From positions 1-62,830 of the forward strand of contig CAMLLW010000007.1 of NCBI GenBank assembly GCA_946481295.1: a stretch of 62,830 nucleotides of DNA, in the 5' to 3' direction. Shown piece by piece: positions 1-8,467 of the stretch (the first letter of the stretch is position 1; every line of letters starts with the position of its first letter). This DNA comes from an uncultured Clostridia bacterium. GTDB taxonomy: Bacteria; Bacillota; Clostridia; Lachnospirales; UBA5962. The notes under the pieces were generated by a model. It did not search any database. It saw only the letters and a list, made by a program, of their open reading frames with translations, and had not been told where the DNA came from. Made by a program: the position numbers and the translations under genes.

Positions 1-53
1 AGAGCATCCGGCTGTTAACCGGAGGGTCGCAGGTTCGAATCCTGCTCGGGGAG
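1..53 (+). tRNA. tRNA-Asn (GTT), 5' part outside window
   Basis: The anticodon stem is seen at 7-11/19-23 with a seven-base loop at 12-18; the anticodon GTT is at 14-16 and reads Asn codons. The T arm (31-45) has the TTCGAAT loop. The 3' acceptor strand is at 46-52 with discriminator G at 53. The 5' acceptor strand and D-arm start lie before base 1. No CCA is encoded. Confidence 0.93.
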
Positions 54-74
54 CTTTTTCTATTGTATTTATAT

Positions 75-145
75 AGGGGTATGATGTAATGGTAGCATTC
101 CGGTCTCCAAAACCGTCCGTGAGGGTTCGAGTCCTTCTACCCCTG
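75..145 (+). tRNA. tRNA-Trp (CCA anticodon)
   Basis: A complete 71-nt tRNA. Acceptor AGGGGTA (75-81) pairs with TACCCCT (138-144), with discriminator G at 145. The anticodon CCA is at 107-109, and the T loop TTCGAGT is present. It lies 21 nt after tRNA-Asn, so the two belong to one tRNA cluster. CCA is not encoded. Confidence 0.95.
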
Positions 146-153
146 TAAAATAA

Positions 154-190
154 TAAAAAAAGAATACCTATAATTAGGTATTCTTTTTTT
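154..190. terminator. Bidirectional terminator between the tRNAs and plsC
   Basis: Perfect inverted repeat AAAGAATACCTA (159-170) / TAGGTATTCTTT (175-186) with an A-run on the left and a T-run on the right. It can end the tRNA transcript on the plus strand and plsC on the minus strand. Confidence 0.88.
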
Positions 191-899
191 ATTTAATTAC
201 ACTAGAAATTATGTTTTTTACATTTTCAGAAAGATTTGATATTTCTTCTTTAGATAAATCTTTAGTTTCTATTGGTTTATGTATTGTTATATTAACTAAA
301 GTAGGTTTAATAAAGTAATGATTTTTTTCAAAAGCTTTATAAGAACCATTTATAGTTATAGGAACAATAGGAACTTTTGTTTTTGTTGCAATTTTAAAGC
401 TACCTTCTTTAAATTCATTAATATTAGGGCCTTTACTTCTAGTACCTTCAGGGAAAATAACTAAGGAATAATCATCTTTTATTATTTCTATACTTTCTAA
501 AATAGCTTTTAATGATTGTTTTACATCTTTTCTATCTAGAAAAACACATCTAATTTCTCTCATCCATTTTCTTATAATAGGAACGTTTGATAATTCTTTT
601 TTTGCTAAAAATCCTATATTTTTTTTGAGATACATTATAAGTAGTGGCACATCAAAATCACCTTGATGATTACTTATAAACACAACATTAGTATCTGGTA
701 TATTTTCTTCACCTGTTATATTTACTTTTATACCACTAGCTTTAATTTGGGATGATGCCCAATTACGTACTATTTTATTTACTTCATCTTCGTACGTATT
801 TTTAGGCATCTTATTTTTTTGTTTATAAACTTTATTAAATTTTGGAATTGTTAAAAGTAGCGTTATTATAAAGTGTAAGTACCAATATATAGTTCTCAT
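189..899 (-). CDS. plsC: 1-acyl-sn-glycerol-3-phosphate acyltransferase (PlsC family)
   Basis: This 236-residue protein should add the second acyl chain to lysophosphatidic acid at the inner face of the membrane, giving phosphatidic acid. A hydrophobic N-terminal segment (about residues 3-18) precedes the acyltransferase fold. The catalytic HX4D box is seen as NHQGDFD, and the acceptor-binding FPEGTRS motif follows about 70 residues later. The length is normal for PlsC. The ATG has a GGTGA ribosome-binding site. It starts 5 nt after the gltX stop on the same strand, so the two are probably co-transcribed. Specificity between chain-length classes cannot be read. Confidence 0.9.
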   Translation of the reverse strand: MRTIYWYLHFIITLLLTIPKFNKVYKQKNKMPKNTYEDEVNKIVRNWASSQIKASGIKVNITGEENIPDTNVVFISNHQGDFDVPLLIMYLKKNIGFLAKKELSNVPIIRKWMREIRCVFLDRKDVKQSLKAILESIEIIKDDYSLVIFPEGTRSKGPNINEFKEGSFKIATKTKVPIVPITINGSYKAFEKNHYFIKPTLVNITIHKPIETKDLSKEEISNLSENVKNIISSVIK

Positions 900-903
900 G
901 AAA

Positions 904-2340
904 TCACCTAGAAACTTTTTCTTTTAATAATTTTATTCCTATATTTATTCTATTTATACTATCTTTTTTACCTAATAATTCTGCAAGTTCTATAGCCCCA
1001 CATGGAGAAGTGCTTTTACCAGATAATGCTGTTCTTATAGGCCATAGCATTTGTCCGTTTTTAATATTTAATTTTTGAATAAGATTAAATATTTCATTGT
1101 GAATATTTTCTTCTTGCCAGTCATCTATATTTTCTAAAACAGGAAGAACTATTTCTAAATTTTCTAAAGAATTTTCAAGTGTTGTTTTCATTTTTTTATG
1201 AATATATAAATCTGTATTATAATTTGGTAATTCATCTATAAAATCTATAAGAGAAGGTATTTCTTTAGCAAAAGATATTCTTGTTTGAACCATTTCTGAT
1301 ACTTTTTCTAAATTTATATCTTTTCTATTTATACTAGATTCTAAGTAAGGTTTAGCCATTTCAAAAAATTTATTTGCAGGCATTTTTTTTATATATTCGC
1401 TATTCATCCAAGTAAGTTTAGTCATATCAAAAATTGATGGAGATTTACTTAGTCCTTTAACATTAAAATTTTGAACAAGTTCTTCTAATGAAAAAAATTC
1501 ATTATTATCAGATGGGCTCCAACCTAAAAGTGCTATATAATTTATAATAGCTTCTGGTAAAAATCCTAATGATAACAAGTCTTCAAAAGAAGCATCACCT
1601 TTTCTTTTAGAAAGTTTATTTCCATCAGAATTTAATATTAATGGTAAATGAATATATGATGGAATTTCCCAATTAAATGCTTCATATAGTAATACATATT
1701 TTGGAGTAGAAGATAAGTATTCGCTACCTCTAATTACATGAGTTATTTTCATTTCATGATCATCTATAACATTTGCAAAATTATATGTTGGAAAACCATC
1801 AGACTTTATAAGTACTTGATCATCTAGTGTATCATTATCTACAGTTATCTCTCCATAAACTTCATCTATAAAAGTAGTTTTACCTTCTGGTATTAATTGT
1901 CTTATAACATAAGGAACATTATTTTTTAAATTATTTTCAATTTCTTCTTTTGTTAGATTTAAACAATGTCTATCGTATTTTGCTCCTACATCAGAATATT
2001 TATCTAACTCTTCTTTAGAACAAAAACAATAATAAGCTTTATTTTTTTCTACTAATTTTTTAGCATATTCTAGATATCTACCTTTACGTTCACTTTGAAC
2101 ATAAGGGCCATAATCCCCACCAACATCTGGCCCTTCATCATATTTAAGACCTGCTATTTTTAATGTGTTATATATAACATCTAGAGAACCATCTACAAAT
2201 CTTTCTTTATCTGTATCCTCTATTCTTAAAATAAAAGTTCCATTTTGAGATTTTGCAATTAAATATTCATATAAAGCTGTTCGTAAATTTCCAATATGCA
2301 TAAATCCTGTAGGACTTGGTGCAAATCTAGTTCTTATCAT
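904..2340 (-). CDS. gltX: Glutamyl-tRNA synthetase
   Basis: Class I aminoacyl-tRNA synthetase charging tRNA-Glu (and perhaps tRNA-Gln for later amidation), 478 residues as usual. The HIGH-type signature appears as [13 protein letters not shown] near residues 6-18, and the KMSKS-type loop as KLSKRKG near residue 245. A CFC...C cluster near residues 105-125 resembles the zinc site of bacterial GluRS. The ATG start has a GGAGAAAA site. No T-box or other leader is visible in the short gap to the DUF4364 gene upstream, so it is probably part of a minus-strand unit ending in plsC. Confidence 0.97.
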   Translation of the reverse strand: MIRTRFAPSPTGFMHIGNLRTALYEYLIAKSQNGTFILRIEDTDKERFVDGSLDVIYNTLKIAGLKYDEGPDVGGDYGPYVQSERKGRYLEYAKKLVEKNKAYYCFCSKEELDKYSDVGAKYDRHCLNLTKEEIENNLKNNVPYVIRQLIPEGKTTFIDEVYGEITVDNDTLDDQVLIKSDGFPTYNFANVIDDHEMKITHVIRGSEYLSSTPKYVLLYEAFNWEIPSYIHLPLILNSDGNKLSKRKGDASFEDLLSLGFLPEAIINYIALLGWSPSDNNEFFSLEELVQNFNVKGLSKSPSIFDMTKLTWMNSEYIKKMPANKFFEMAKPYLESSINRKDINLEKVSEMVQTRISFAKEIPSLIDFIDELPNYNTDLYIHKKMKTTLENSLENLEIVLPVLENIDDWQEENIHNEIFNLIQKLNIKNGQMLWPIRTALSGKSTSPCGAIELAELLGKKDSINRINIGIKLLKEKVSR

Positions 2341-2376
2341 AAGTTTTTCTCCTTTATAAAGTATTATGTTTAATAG

Positions 2377-2922
2377 TTAATTATTTTCCAATTTTAGATC
2401 TGTAAGAGTTTCTAATATATGTCCATATAAATTACCCACATTATATTGCCAGTTTTTACAAATGATTTTTGCTTGTTCTTTATTTACAACAGATAGAGAA
2501 ATATTCATTAAAGTTATGTTATCTTCAGAAACAGAGCAATTTACTGTATAATCATTAGAAGCATCATTTTTTACATAATTTGCAGTTGTTCCATAGTCTT
2601 TTTTAATAGCCATTTTATTTTCTAATATATATTCATTAATACGATTTCTTATATCAGATGGGATATGTTCTTCAAAGTAATCAAGACTTTTAGCACCTTC
2701 TTCTGTTATAGTATATCTAGTTGTATTATTATCTTTTTTTGCATTTATGTAGTCTATTTCTATCATTTCAGACAAATATTTTTGCAAAGAAAAATAATTC
2801 ATATAATTTTCATTTAAAGCGAATTGTGATATCTGACTATTAGATAAAGGTATATCTATATTATTTATAAGATACAATAATAAAAGCTTGTTTTTAGCAT
2901 CATCTAGATATTGTTTAAACAT
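2377..2922 (-). CDS. DUF4364 family protein
   Basis: A 181-residue soluble protein. The N-terminal half looks like a winged helix: 'LLLYLINNIDIPLSNSQIS' is helix-turn-helix-like and 'TRYTITEEGAKSL' is the wing-like segment. The whole matches the DUF4364 family seen in Clostridia. A DNA-binding role is plausible but unproven. It sits between the radical SAM gene and gltX on the same strand, with gaps of 48 and 36 nt, which suggests shared transcription. Function is unknown. Confidence 0.8.
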   Translation of the reverse strand: MFKQYLDDAKNKLLLLYLINNIDIPLSNSQISQFALNENYMNYFSLQKYLSEMIEIDYINAKKDNNTTRYTITEEGAKSLDYFEEHIPSDIRNRINEYILENKMAIKKDYGTTANYVKNDASNDYTVNCSVSEDNITLMNISLSVVNKEQAKIICKNWQYNVGNLYGHILETLTDLKLENN

Positions 2923-2970
2923 AAAATCATCCTTAAAAAGTGTAGTTATTATTAAATTATATATTAAAAA

Positions 2971-3909
2971 TTATAAATTCACAACCTTAGTATTAGCATT
3001 TTTCCCTTGATATATATCTAAAGATTTCAAAGTATTATCTATTGTATTTAAAATTTTAAATTTTTCTATACTAAACTCTGGAGCTACTAAATCTTTTCTA
3101 GGACCTTCTGCTGTAAGTCTATGGATTACAATATCTTCTGGAATAATTGACAAACAAGAAACAACTATATCTATATATTCTTCAAAAGTTAATACTTTAA
3201 ATTTTTCCTTTTTATATAAAGTATTTAGTTCAGTATTTTTAAGAATATGAAGAAGTTGTAATTTGATACCATTTACATTATTTTGACAAGCAAATTTGAC
3301 TGTATTTAGCATATCATCTTTAGTTTCATATGGAAGACCTAAAATACAATGACATACGACATTAGCATTAATTGATTTTAAATCCTTTACTGCTTTAGAA
3401 AAAACATTATTTTCATAACATCTATTTATAAGTTTAATAGAACTTTCTTTTGTTGTTTGTAATCCAAGTTCTACAAATAAAAATGTTTTTTTAGATATAT
3501 CTTTTAAAAGAGATAAAATATCATTACTAAGACAGTCAGGACGTGTTGCTATCGATATTCCAACTACATCTGGTAAAGATAAAGCTTCATAAAATTTATC
3601 TTTTAATACTTCTACAGGAGCATAAGTATTTGTATATGCTTGAAAATAGGGAATATATTTAGCTTTAGGCCATTTCTTTTTCATAGAATTACGAATTTCT
3701 TCAAATTGCTCATTAATAGGTAATAATCTATTACCAGCAAAATCACCAGAACCTCGACTACTACAAAAAATACAACCTCTATTACTTAATGTGCCATCTC
3801 TATTTGGGCATGTAAACCCACCATCTAAAGGTATTTTTATTATTTTTTCTCCAAAAGTTTCTTTAAGAAAATAATTTAAGGAATGAAAACGTTTATCATA
3901 CCAGTACAA
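2971..3909 (-). CDS. TIGR01212 family radical SAM protein (YtqA/YhcC type)
   Basis: A 312-residue radical SAM enzyme with the iron-sulfur cysteines C34, C46 and C49, a CX11CX2C spacing typical of the TIGR01212/YhcC group rather than CX3CX2C. Downstream segments 'GISIATRPDCL' and 'ELGLQTTKESS' are the usual Elp3-like barrel strands. The substrate of this family is not established as far as I know. The start is TTG, with AGGA about 12 nt upstream. It follows the rpsT terminator, so it may need its own promoter or rely on read-through. Confidence 0.88.
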   Translation of the reverse strand: MYWYDKRFHSLNYFLKETFGEKIIKIPLDGGFTCPNRDGTLSNRGCIFCSSRGSGDFAGNRLLPINEQFEEIRNSMKKKWPKAKYIPYFQAYTNTYAPVEVLKDKFYEALSLPDVVGISIATRPDCLSNDILSLLKDISKKTFLFVELGLQTTKESSIKLINRCYENNVFSKAVKDLKSINANVVCHCILGLPYETKDDMLNTVKFACQNNVNGIKLQLLHILKNTELNTLYKKEKFKVLTFEEYIDIVVSCLSIIPEDIVIHRLTAEGPRKDLVAPEFSIEKFKILNTIDNTLKSLDIYQGKNANTKVVNL

Positions 3910-3924
3910 AATAAATCACATCCT

Positions 3925-3967
3925 ATAAAAAATAGACCATATTAACGAAAACGTTATTATGGCCTAT
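3925..3967 (-). terminator. rpsT terminator
   Basis: Inverted repeat at 3932-3947 / 3952-3967 (16 positions, one mismatch and one G-U on the minus strand) with a four-base loop, followed on the minus strand by six Ts (3931-3926). It lies between rpsT and the radical SAM gene. Confidence 0.8.
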
Positions 3968-3997
3968 AGTAAATACGTAAGAGAAAAAGAAAATTAA

Positions 3998-4264
3998 CTA
4001 AGCACTAATTTTATTAACTAATTTAGTTAATCTTGATTTTTTTCTAGAAGCGTTATTTTTATGGAATACGCCTTTTGTTGTAGCTTTATCTATACAAGAA
4101 ATAGCATTTTTAAGTGCTATATTAGCTTCTTCTTTATTATTAGCTTCTGAAGCAATAATAACTTTTTTAATAGCTGTTTTTGTACGGGATTTTACTATTT
4201 TATTTCTAAGAGCTTTTTTTGTATTTACTTTGATTCTTTTTTTAGCAGATTTTATATTAGCCAA
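3998..4264 (-). CDS. rpsT: 30S ribosomal protein S20
   Basis: An 88-residue, highly basic protein beginning MANIKSAKKRIKVNTKK, the standard S20 N-terminus. It binds 16S rRNA in the small subunit. The start is TTG behind a strong GGAGGTGA site. It is divergent from gpr, the same neighbour pair found in Bacillus, and is followed by its own terminator, so it is probably monocistronic. Confidence 0.97.
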   Translation of the reverse strand: MANIKSAKKRIKVNTKKALRNKIVKSRTKTAIKKVIIASEANNKEEANIALKNAISCIDKATTKGVFHKNNASRKKSRLTKLVNKISA

Positions 4265-4379
4265 GTGATTTCACCTCCAAAATATAATCATATTTTTCAG
4301 TTTGTTATTAAAAATATAAGTATAATAATTCTTGTTACTAAACAAAAATATTTTATATTAAAAATAAACATAAGTCAAT

Positions 4380-4409
4380 GTATATTATTAAATATTTGTG
4401 GTAAAAAAT
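4380..4409 (+). promoter_or_regulatory. Sigma-F-like (forespore) promoter of gpr
   Basis: GTATA (4380-4384), a 15-nt spacer, then GGTAAAAAAT (4400-4409). This fits the Bacillus sigma-F consensus GYATA-N15-GGNRANAHTW at all but one position. The gpr ATG is 36 nt further on. gpr is forespore-expressed in Bacillus, which supports the call. Confidence 0.6.
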
Positions 4410-4445
4410 AAGGTTATTAGTAAAAAGTAAAGTTTTGGAGGTACT

Positions 4446-5462
4446 ATGAAAAATAAAGAAAATTTAGAATTTAAATTCAATATAAGAACAGATTTAGCTT
4501 TAGAATCTCATGAACTTTTAAAAGAAAGAAGTAAGGATAAAAATATAGAAATAGATGGTGTAAAAACATTTGTAGAAGAAAGTAATATAGAAGATGTAAT
4601 AATAAAAAGAATTGAAATTTTAAATAAATCTGGTGAAGAAAAAATGGGGAAACCAAAGGGAACATATATAACAGTTGAATCTCCTTCAATGAAAGAAAGT
4701 GATATAAATGCACATGAAGAAATTATAAAATTACTTTCTAAAAATTTAGAAAGACTATATAAATTAGATAAAGATAGTGTAGCACTTATAGTGGGATTAG
4801 GAAATTGGAATGTGACACCAGATGCATTAGGACCTAAGGTAGTATCAAAGGTTTTAGTAACAAGATATATTTCAGCAACTATACCAGAAGAGTTAAGTAA
4901 TATGGTTAGACCTGTTAGTGCTATATCCCCTGGTGTTATGGGTATAACAGGTATAGAAACTAGTGAAATAGTAAAAGGAATTGTAGATAGAATAAAACCA
5001 GATATTATTATAGCAATAGATGCTTTAGCATCTAGAAGTACTAGTAGAATAAATACAACAATACAAATAACAAATACAGGAATAGCACCTGGTGGGGGTA
5101 TGGGAAATAAAAGATCAGTAATTGATGAAAAAACAATGGGAGTTCCAGTAATAGCAATAGGTGTACCAACAGTAGTAGATGCTGCAACTTTAGTTAATGA
5201 TACATTAGATAAAATGTTATTAGATATGATAAATTCTGTAGAAAAAGGTACAGAATTTTATACAATGCTTAAAGATTTAAGTGATGATGAAAAATATACA
5301 TTAATCAAAGATGTTTTAGATCCTTATACAGGAAATATGTTTGTAACCCCTAAAGAGGTAGATGCTGTAATAGAAAGATTATCTAATATAATTGCAAATG
5401 CAATAAATATATCTTTGCATCCAGGTATTACAAAAGAAGATATAAATAGATATATGTATTAA
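4446..5462 (+). CDS. gpr: Germination protease Gpr (spore protease)
   Basis: Gpr degrades small acid-soluble spore proteins at germination. It is made as a zymogen in the forespore and loses an N-terminal propeptide. The protein is 338 residues. The self-cleavage region near the N-terminus reads NIRTDLALE (R14-T15-D16). Conserved blocks carrying the candidate catalytic aspartates are 'TPDALGPKVVSKVLVTRY' and 'IIAIDALASR'. The ATG follows GGAGG. It is divergent from rpsT and ends in its own hairpin. Confidence 0.95.
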   Translation: MKNKENLEFKFNIRTDLALESHELLKERSKDKNIEIDGVKTFVEESNIEDVIIKRIEILNKSGEEKMGKPKGTYITVESPSMKESDINAHEEIIKLLSKNLERLYKLDKDSVALIVGLGNWNVTPDALGPKVVSKVLVTRYISATIPEELSNMVRPVSAISPGVMGITGIETSEIVKGIVDRIKPDIIIAIDALASRSTSRINTTIQITNTGIAPGGGMGNKRSVIDEKTMGVPVIAIGVPTVVDAATLVNDTLDKMLLDMINSVEKGTEFYTMLKDLSDDEKYTLIKDVLDPYTGNMFVTPKEVDAVIERLSNIIANAINISLHPGITKEDINRYMY

Positions 5463-5492
5463 AAATGCTTTGTTTTTAACAAAGTATTTTTA
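5461..5492 (+). terminator. gpr terminator
   Basis: AAAATGCTTTGTT (5462-5474) pairs with AACAAAGTATTTT (5478-5490), one pair being a G-U wobble. It begins at the stop codon and ends in a T-rich tail. Confidence 0.75.
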
Positions 5493-5619
5493 AATATAAT
5501 TATTAATTAGATTTGACAAAAATAATGCTTAGATATAAAATTGTTAAAACTTATAAAAATTAAAAAATAAAATTTTATATAAATATATAGTTTAATTACA
5601 TTAAAGAGGTGACATTATA

Positions 5620-6663
5620 TTGAAAAAAGGTAACGTAATTAAAATTATTTTAAAAATAATTGCAGTTTTATTTTTTATAGTTATAGTTATTATGTGTGCA
5701 TCATTTTTATTTTTTAAACATGAATTAAAGTCTACAGCTACTTTACAAAAGATTAATGAAGATAATGCATATATAATGACATATAAAGGTGATTATAAAT
5801 TAGATAAGCTTTTAAAAAAAGGTGTAGATTCTGATCAAGCTTTAATAAAATTTATTTCTAGACATTTCTTATATGGATTAACTACAGATATTTCATCATC
5901 TGATTTTGAATCTACTGCTTTTACTGTTAAATCACCAACAGGAGAATTTCTTACTGCTAGAAATTTTGATTTTAGTGATTCTCCTATTTTAGTTTTAAAA
6001 TCAAATCCTAAAAATGGATACAGATCTATTTCAACTGTTAATTTGGATTGTGTTGGATTTAATAAAGAAAGTATTGCTTTAGGCAATTTTACTATTTTAC
6101 AAAAAGCAAATTTATTAGCTACAATTTATATGCCAGAAGATGGTATGAATGAAAAAGGTTTAGTTATATCTTCTATGCAAATAAAAAATAAATCTACAAG
6201 ACAAAATACTGGTAAAAAATCTATTACACCTTCATCTGCAATTAGAATGATATTAGACAAGTCAGCAACAGTAGATGAGGCTATAAATTTATTAAAACAG
6301 TACGATATGAAAGATTACAATAGTACTCATTATTTTTTAATAAGTGATGCTAATGGTAAAAGTGTTGTAGTAAAATATATTAATAATAATATGGAAATAG
6401 AATCAACAAATTACTTAATAACACCAGTTAATAATGGAAATAAAGCAGAAGAAGAAAATCATTTTAATATTGTAAAAAAAGCTTTAGAAGAAAATAATAC
6501 TATGACTAAAGAAAAAGCAATGCGAGTTCTTAGTAATGCAAAATCAATATTAGGAACAAGATGGTCAGTTGTTTTTGATAATACTAGTAAGCGTGTAACA
6601 TATTCTTTTAATGCAGATTATATTGAAAGATCTACATTTTCTTTAAAGAATGCACATAGATAG
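5620..6663 (+). CDS. Membrane-anchored choloylglycine hydrolase-like (linear amide C-N hydrolase) protein
   Basis: A 347-residue protein with one N-terminal transmembrane helix (about residues 8-32) and an Ntn-hydrolase-like domain outside the membrane. The block STAFTVKSPTGEF...ARNFDF (98-118) aligns with the family signature GC(S/T)xF...GRNFD that starts at the nucleophilic Cys. Here the nucleophile position is Ser98 (TCT codon), while R114-N115-F116-D117 are kept. Relatives cleave linear amide bonds such as conjugated bile acids, penicillin V or acyl amides. The substrate here is unknown and activity is doubtful. The start is TTG with an AGAGGTGA site. Flanks give no operon partner. Confidence 0.75.
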   Translation: MKKGNVIKIILKIIAVLFFIVIVIMCASFLFFKHELKSTATLQKINEDNAYIMTYKGDYKLDKLLKKGVDSDQALIKFISRHFLYGLTTDISSSDFESTAFTVKSPTGEFLTARNFDFSDSPILVLKSNPKNGYRSISTVNLDCVGFNKESIALGNFTILQKANLLATIYMPEDGMNEKGLVISSMQIKNKSTRQNTGKKSITPSSAIRMILDKSATVDEAINLLKQYDMKDYNSTHYFLISDANGKSVVVKYINNNMEIESTNYLITPVNNGNKAEEENHFNIVKKALEENNTMTKEKAMRVLSNAKSILGTRWSVVFDNTSKRVTYSFNADYIERSTFSLKNAHR

Positions 6664-6977
6664 TACATTATACATAATATATTATGATAATAAATGTATT
6701 ATCAAAATTAGATCTTTATTAACAATATTATTTAAATATGTCAATATAAAGATTAAAAATAATATATTTATAAATTAAAGATAAATTAATAAAATATAAA
6801 TATTATTTATTAGTAAATTATAGATAATTAATATTTAATAAAATTAAAAATTTATTAATACAGTATATACAATATCATTTATATTAATAATTCAAATAGA
6901 AAAAATGCTATAAAATAACTCTGTTTTTATATGCATAGTGAAAAATATTAGTTTTTTATTAAAAAAATTAAAATATA

Positions 6978-7027
6978 AGATAGCTATTATTTTAAATATT
7001 ACAAAAATAATAGCTATCTGTATTTTT
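6978..7027. terminator. Perfect 16-bp hairpin, probable terminator
   Basis: AGATAGCTATTATTTT (6978-6993) is the exact complement of 7004-7019, with a 10-nt loop. GTATTTTT follows on the plus strand and an AT-rich tract lies on the other side, so it could act in either direction. It separates the hydrolase-like gene from lysC. Confidence 0.7.
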
Positions 7028-7045
7028 AAAAATAGTAAAATATTT

Positions 7046-7077
7046 TTGACTTGTAAATATACATATATTAATATAAT
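7046..7077 (+). promoter_or_regulatory. Putative sigma-A promoter of lysC
   Basis: TTGACT at 7046-7051 with TAATAT at 7069-7074 gives a 17-nt spacer; a TATAAT overlaps at 7072-7077. The lysC TTG start is at 7113. Confidence 0.45.
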
Positions 7078-7112
7078 TTTAATTAGGTTTAGGTTTTAGG
7101 GAGGTTATTATT

Positions 7113-8336
7113 TTGCTAATAGTACAGAAATTTGGAGGAAGTTCTGTAGCTAATAAAGAAAGAATTTTAAATGTTGCAAATAGAATAGTAGAAGAATATA
7201 AAAAAGGTAATGATGTAGTAGTTGTTTTATCTGCACAAGGAGATACTACTGATTTATTAATAGAAAAGGCTTTAGATATAAATCCAAAACCATCTAAAAG
7301 AGAATTAGATATGTTACTTTCTACAGGAGAACAACAATCGGTAGCATTAATGTCAATGGCAATTCATAAATTAGGATATCCATCTGTCTCGTTAAATGCT
7401 AATCAGGTAAAAATAGAGTCATCTGGTATATATGGAAATGCTAGAATAAAAAATATAGCTACATCTAGAATAAAGTTAGAATTAGAAAAAAGAAATATTG
7501 TAATTATAACAGGTTTTCAAGGTATAAATAATTTTGGAGATATAACAACATTGGGAAGAGGAGGATCCGACACAACCGCTGTTGCACTTGCTGCTTCTTT
7601 AAATGCTCAATTATGCGAAATTTATACAGATGTAGATGGAATTTATACAGCTGATCCACGTATAATAAAAAATGCATGTAAATTAGAAGAAATAAGTTAT
7701 GATGAAATGTTAGAATTAGCTTCTTTAGGAGCTAAAGTTTTACACAATAGATCTGTAGAACTTGCTAAAAAATATAATGTAAAATTAGTAGTACGTTCTA
7801 GCTTAACAGTTGCTAAAGGAACTTTAGTAAGGGAGGAAAGCAAAGTGGAAAAAATGCTAGTAAGTGGTTTAGCCTTAGATAAAGATGTATCTAGAATAAC
7901 AGTTGTAGGTATAAAAGATATGCCGGGCATGGCTTTTAAAGTTTTTTCTTTATTAGCAAAGGAAAATATAGTTGCAGATATAATTATACAATCTGTGGGA
8001 AGTATGCGTCTTAAAGATATATCATTTACTATTAAAAGAACAGATCTTGAAAATACACTATATATTTTAGAAAAAAATAAAGATTTTTTAGGACATGATA
8101 GTGTAAATTACGATAGTAGTGTTGTAAAATTATCTGTTGTTGGTGCAGGAATAGCTAGTAATCCAAGTATTGCAGCTAAAATGTTTGAAGCTTTATATGA
8201 TGTTGGTACTAATATAAGAATGATATCAACATCAGAAATAAAGATATCAGTTTTAATAGATGCAGGAGATTCTGAAAGAGCTGCACAGTCTGTACATGAT
8301 AAATTAATGGAAGAAAATATTAATTTAAATTTATAA
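7113..8336 (+). CDS. lysC: Aspartate kinase
   Basis: Phosphorylates aspartate, the first step toward lysine, threonine, methionine and diaminopimelate. The protein is 407 residues, the usual size of a monofunctional class with two C-terminal ACT domains. The kinase signature is VQKFGGSSVA (residues 4-13), and the GRGGSDTTA block is the substrate/nucleotide site. ACT domains occupy about residues 255-405, with 'KDMPGMAFKVFSLL' typical of effector binding, so lysine or threonine feedback is likely. The start is TTG behind GGGAGG. It is probably single; the gene after it is sigma-28-driven flagellin. Confidence 0.93.
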   Translation: MLIVQKFGGSSVANKERILNVANRIVEEYKKGNDVVVVLSAQGDTTDLLIEKALDINPKPSKRELDMLLSTGEQQSVALMSMAIHKLGYPSVSLNANQVKIESSGIYGNARIKNIATSRIKLELEKRNIVIITGFQGINNFGDITTLGRGGSDTTAVALAASLNAQLCEIYTDVDGIYTADPRIIKNACKLEEISYDEMLELASLGAKVLHNRSVELAKKYNVKLVVRSSLTVAKGTLVREESKVEKMLVSGLALDKDVSRITVVGIKDMPGMAFKVFSLLAKENIVADIIIQSVGSMRLKDISFTIKRTDLENTLYILEKNKDFLGHDSVNYDSSVVKLSVVGAGIASNPSIAAKMFEALYDVGTNIRMISTSEIKISVLIDAGDSERAAQSVHDKLMEENINLNL

Positions 8337-8357
8337 TTAAAATATTTCTTAAAAAGC

Positions 8358-8384
8358 TAAAGTGAAATAACATCTAGACGATAT
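8358..8384 (+). promoter_or_regulatory. Sigma-28 (SigD/FliA) promoter of flagellin
   Basis: TAAA (8358-8361), 15-nt spacer, GACGATAT (8377-8384). This is close to the sigma-28 consensus TAAA-N15-GCCGATAA. It lies 84 nt before the flagellin ATG, in the gap after lysC. Confidence 0.8.
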
Positions 8385-8467
8385 ATTTTTTAGGTAGATA
8401 AAATTTCTACTAAAGTATAATAAAGGTAAGGATGCCTTAAATTTTTAAATCAAGGAGAGATTATATC

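Larger units (their letters stand above)
6664..7112. other. Gene-free AT-rich gap upstream of lysC
   Basis: No open frame of note. It holds a short hairpin GATAAT...ATTATC (6683-6700), a long perfect inverted repeat (6978-7019, listed separately) and the putative lysC promoter. The rest is almost pure A/T with no recognisable element; no lysine riboswitch signature is visible. Confidence 0.6.

Noticed and set aside
4477-4713. Antisense open frame inside gpr
   Set aside because: It lies wholly inside gpr on the other strand, has no ribosome-binding site and a composition typical of an AT-rich shadow.
6664-7112. Lysine riboswitch before lysC
   Set aside because: No conserved L-box blocks; the promoter lies within 70 nt of the start codon.
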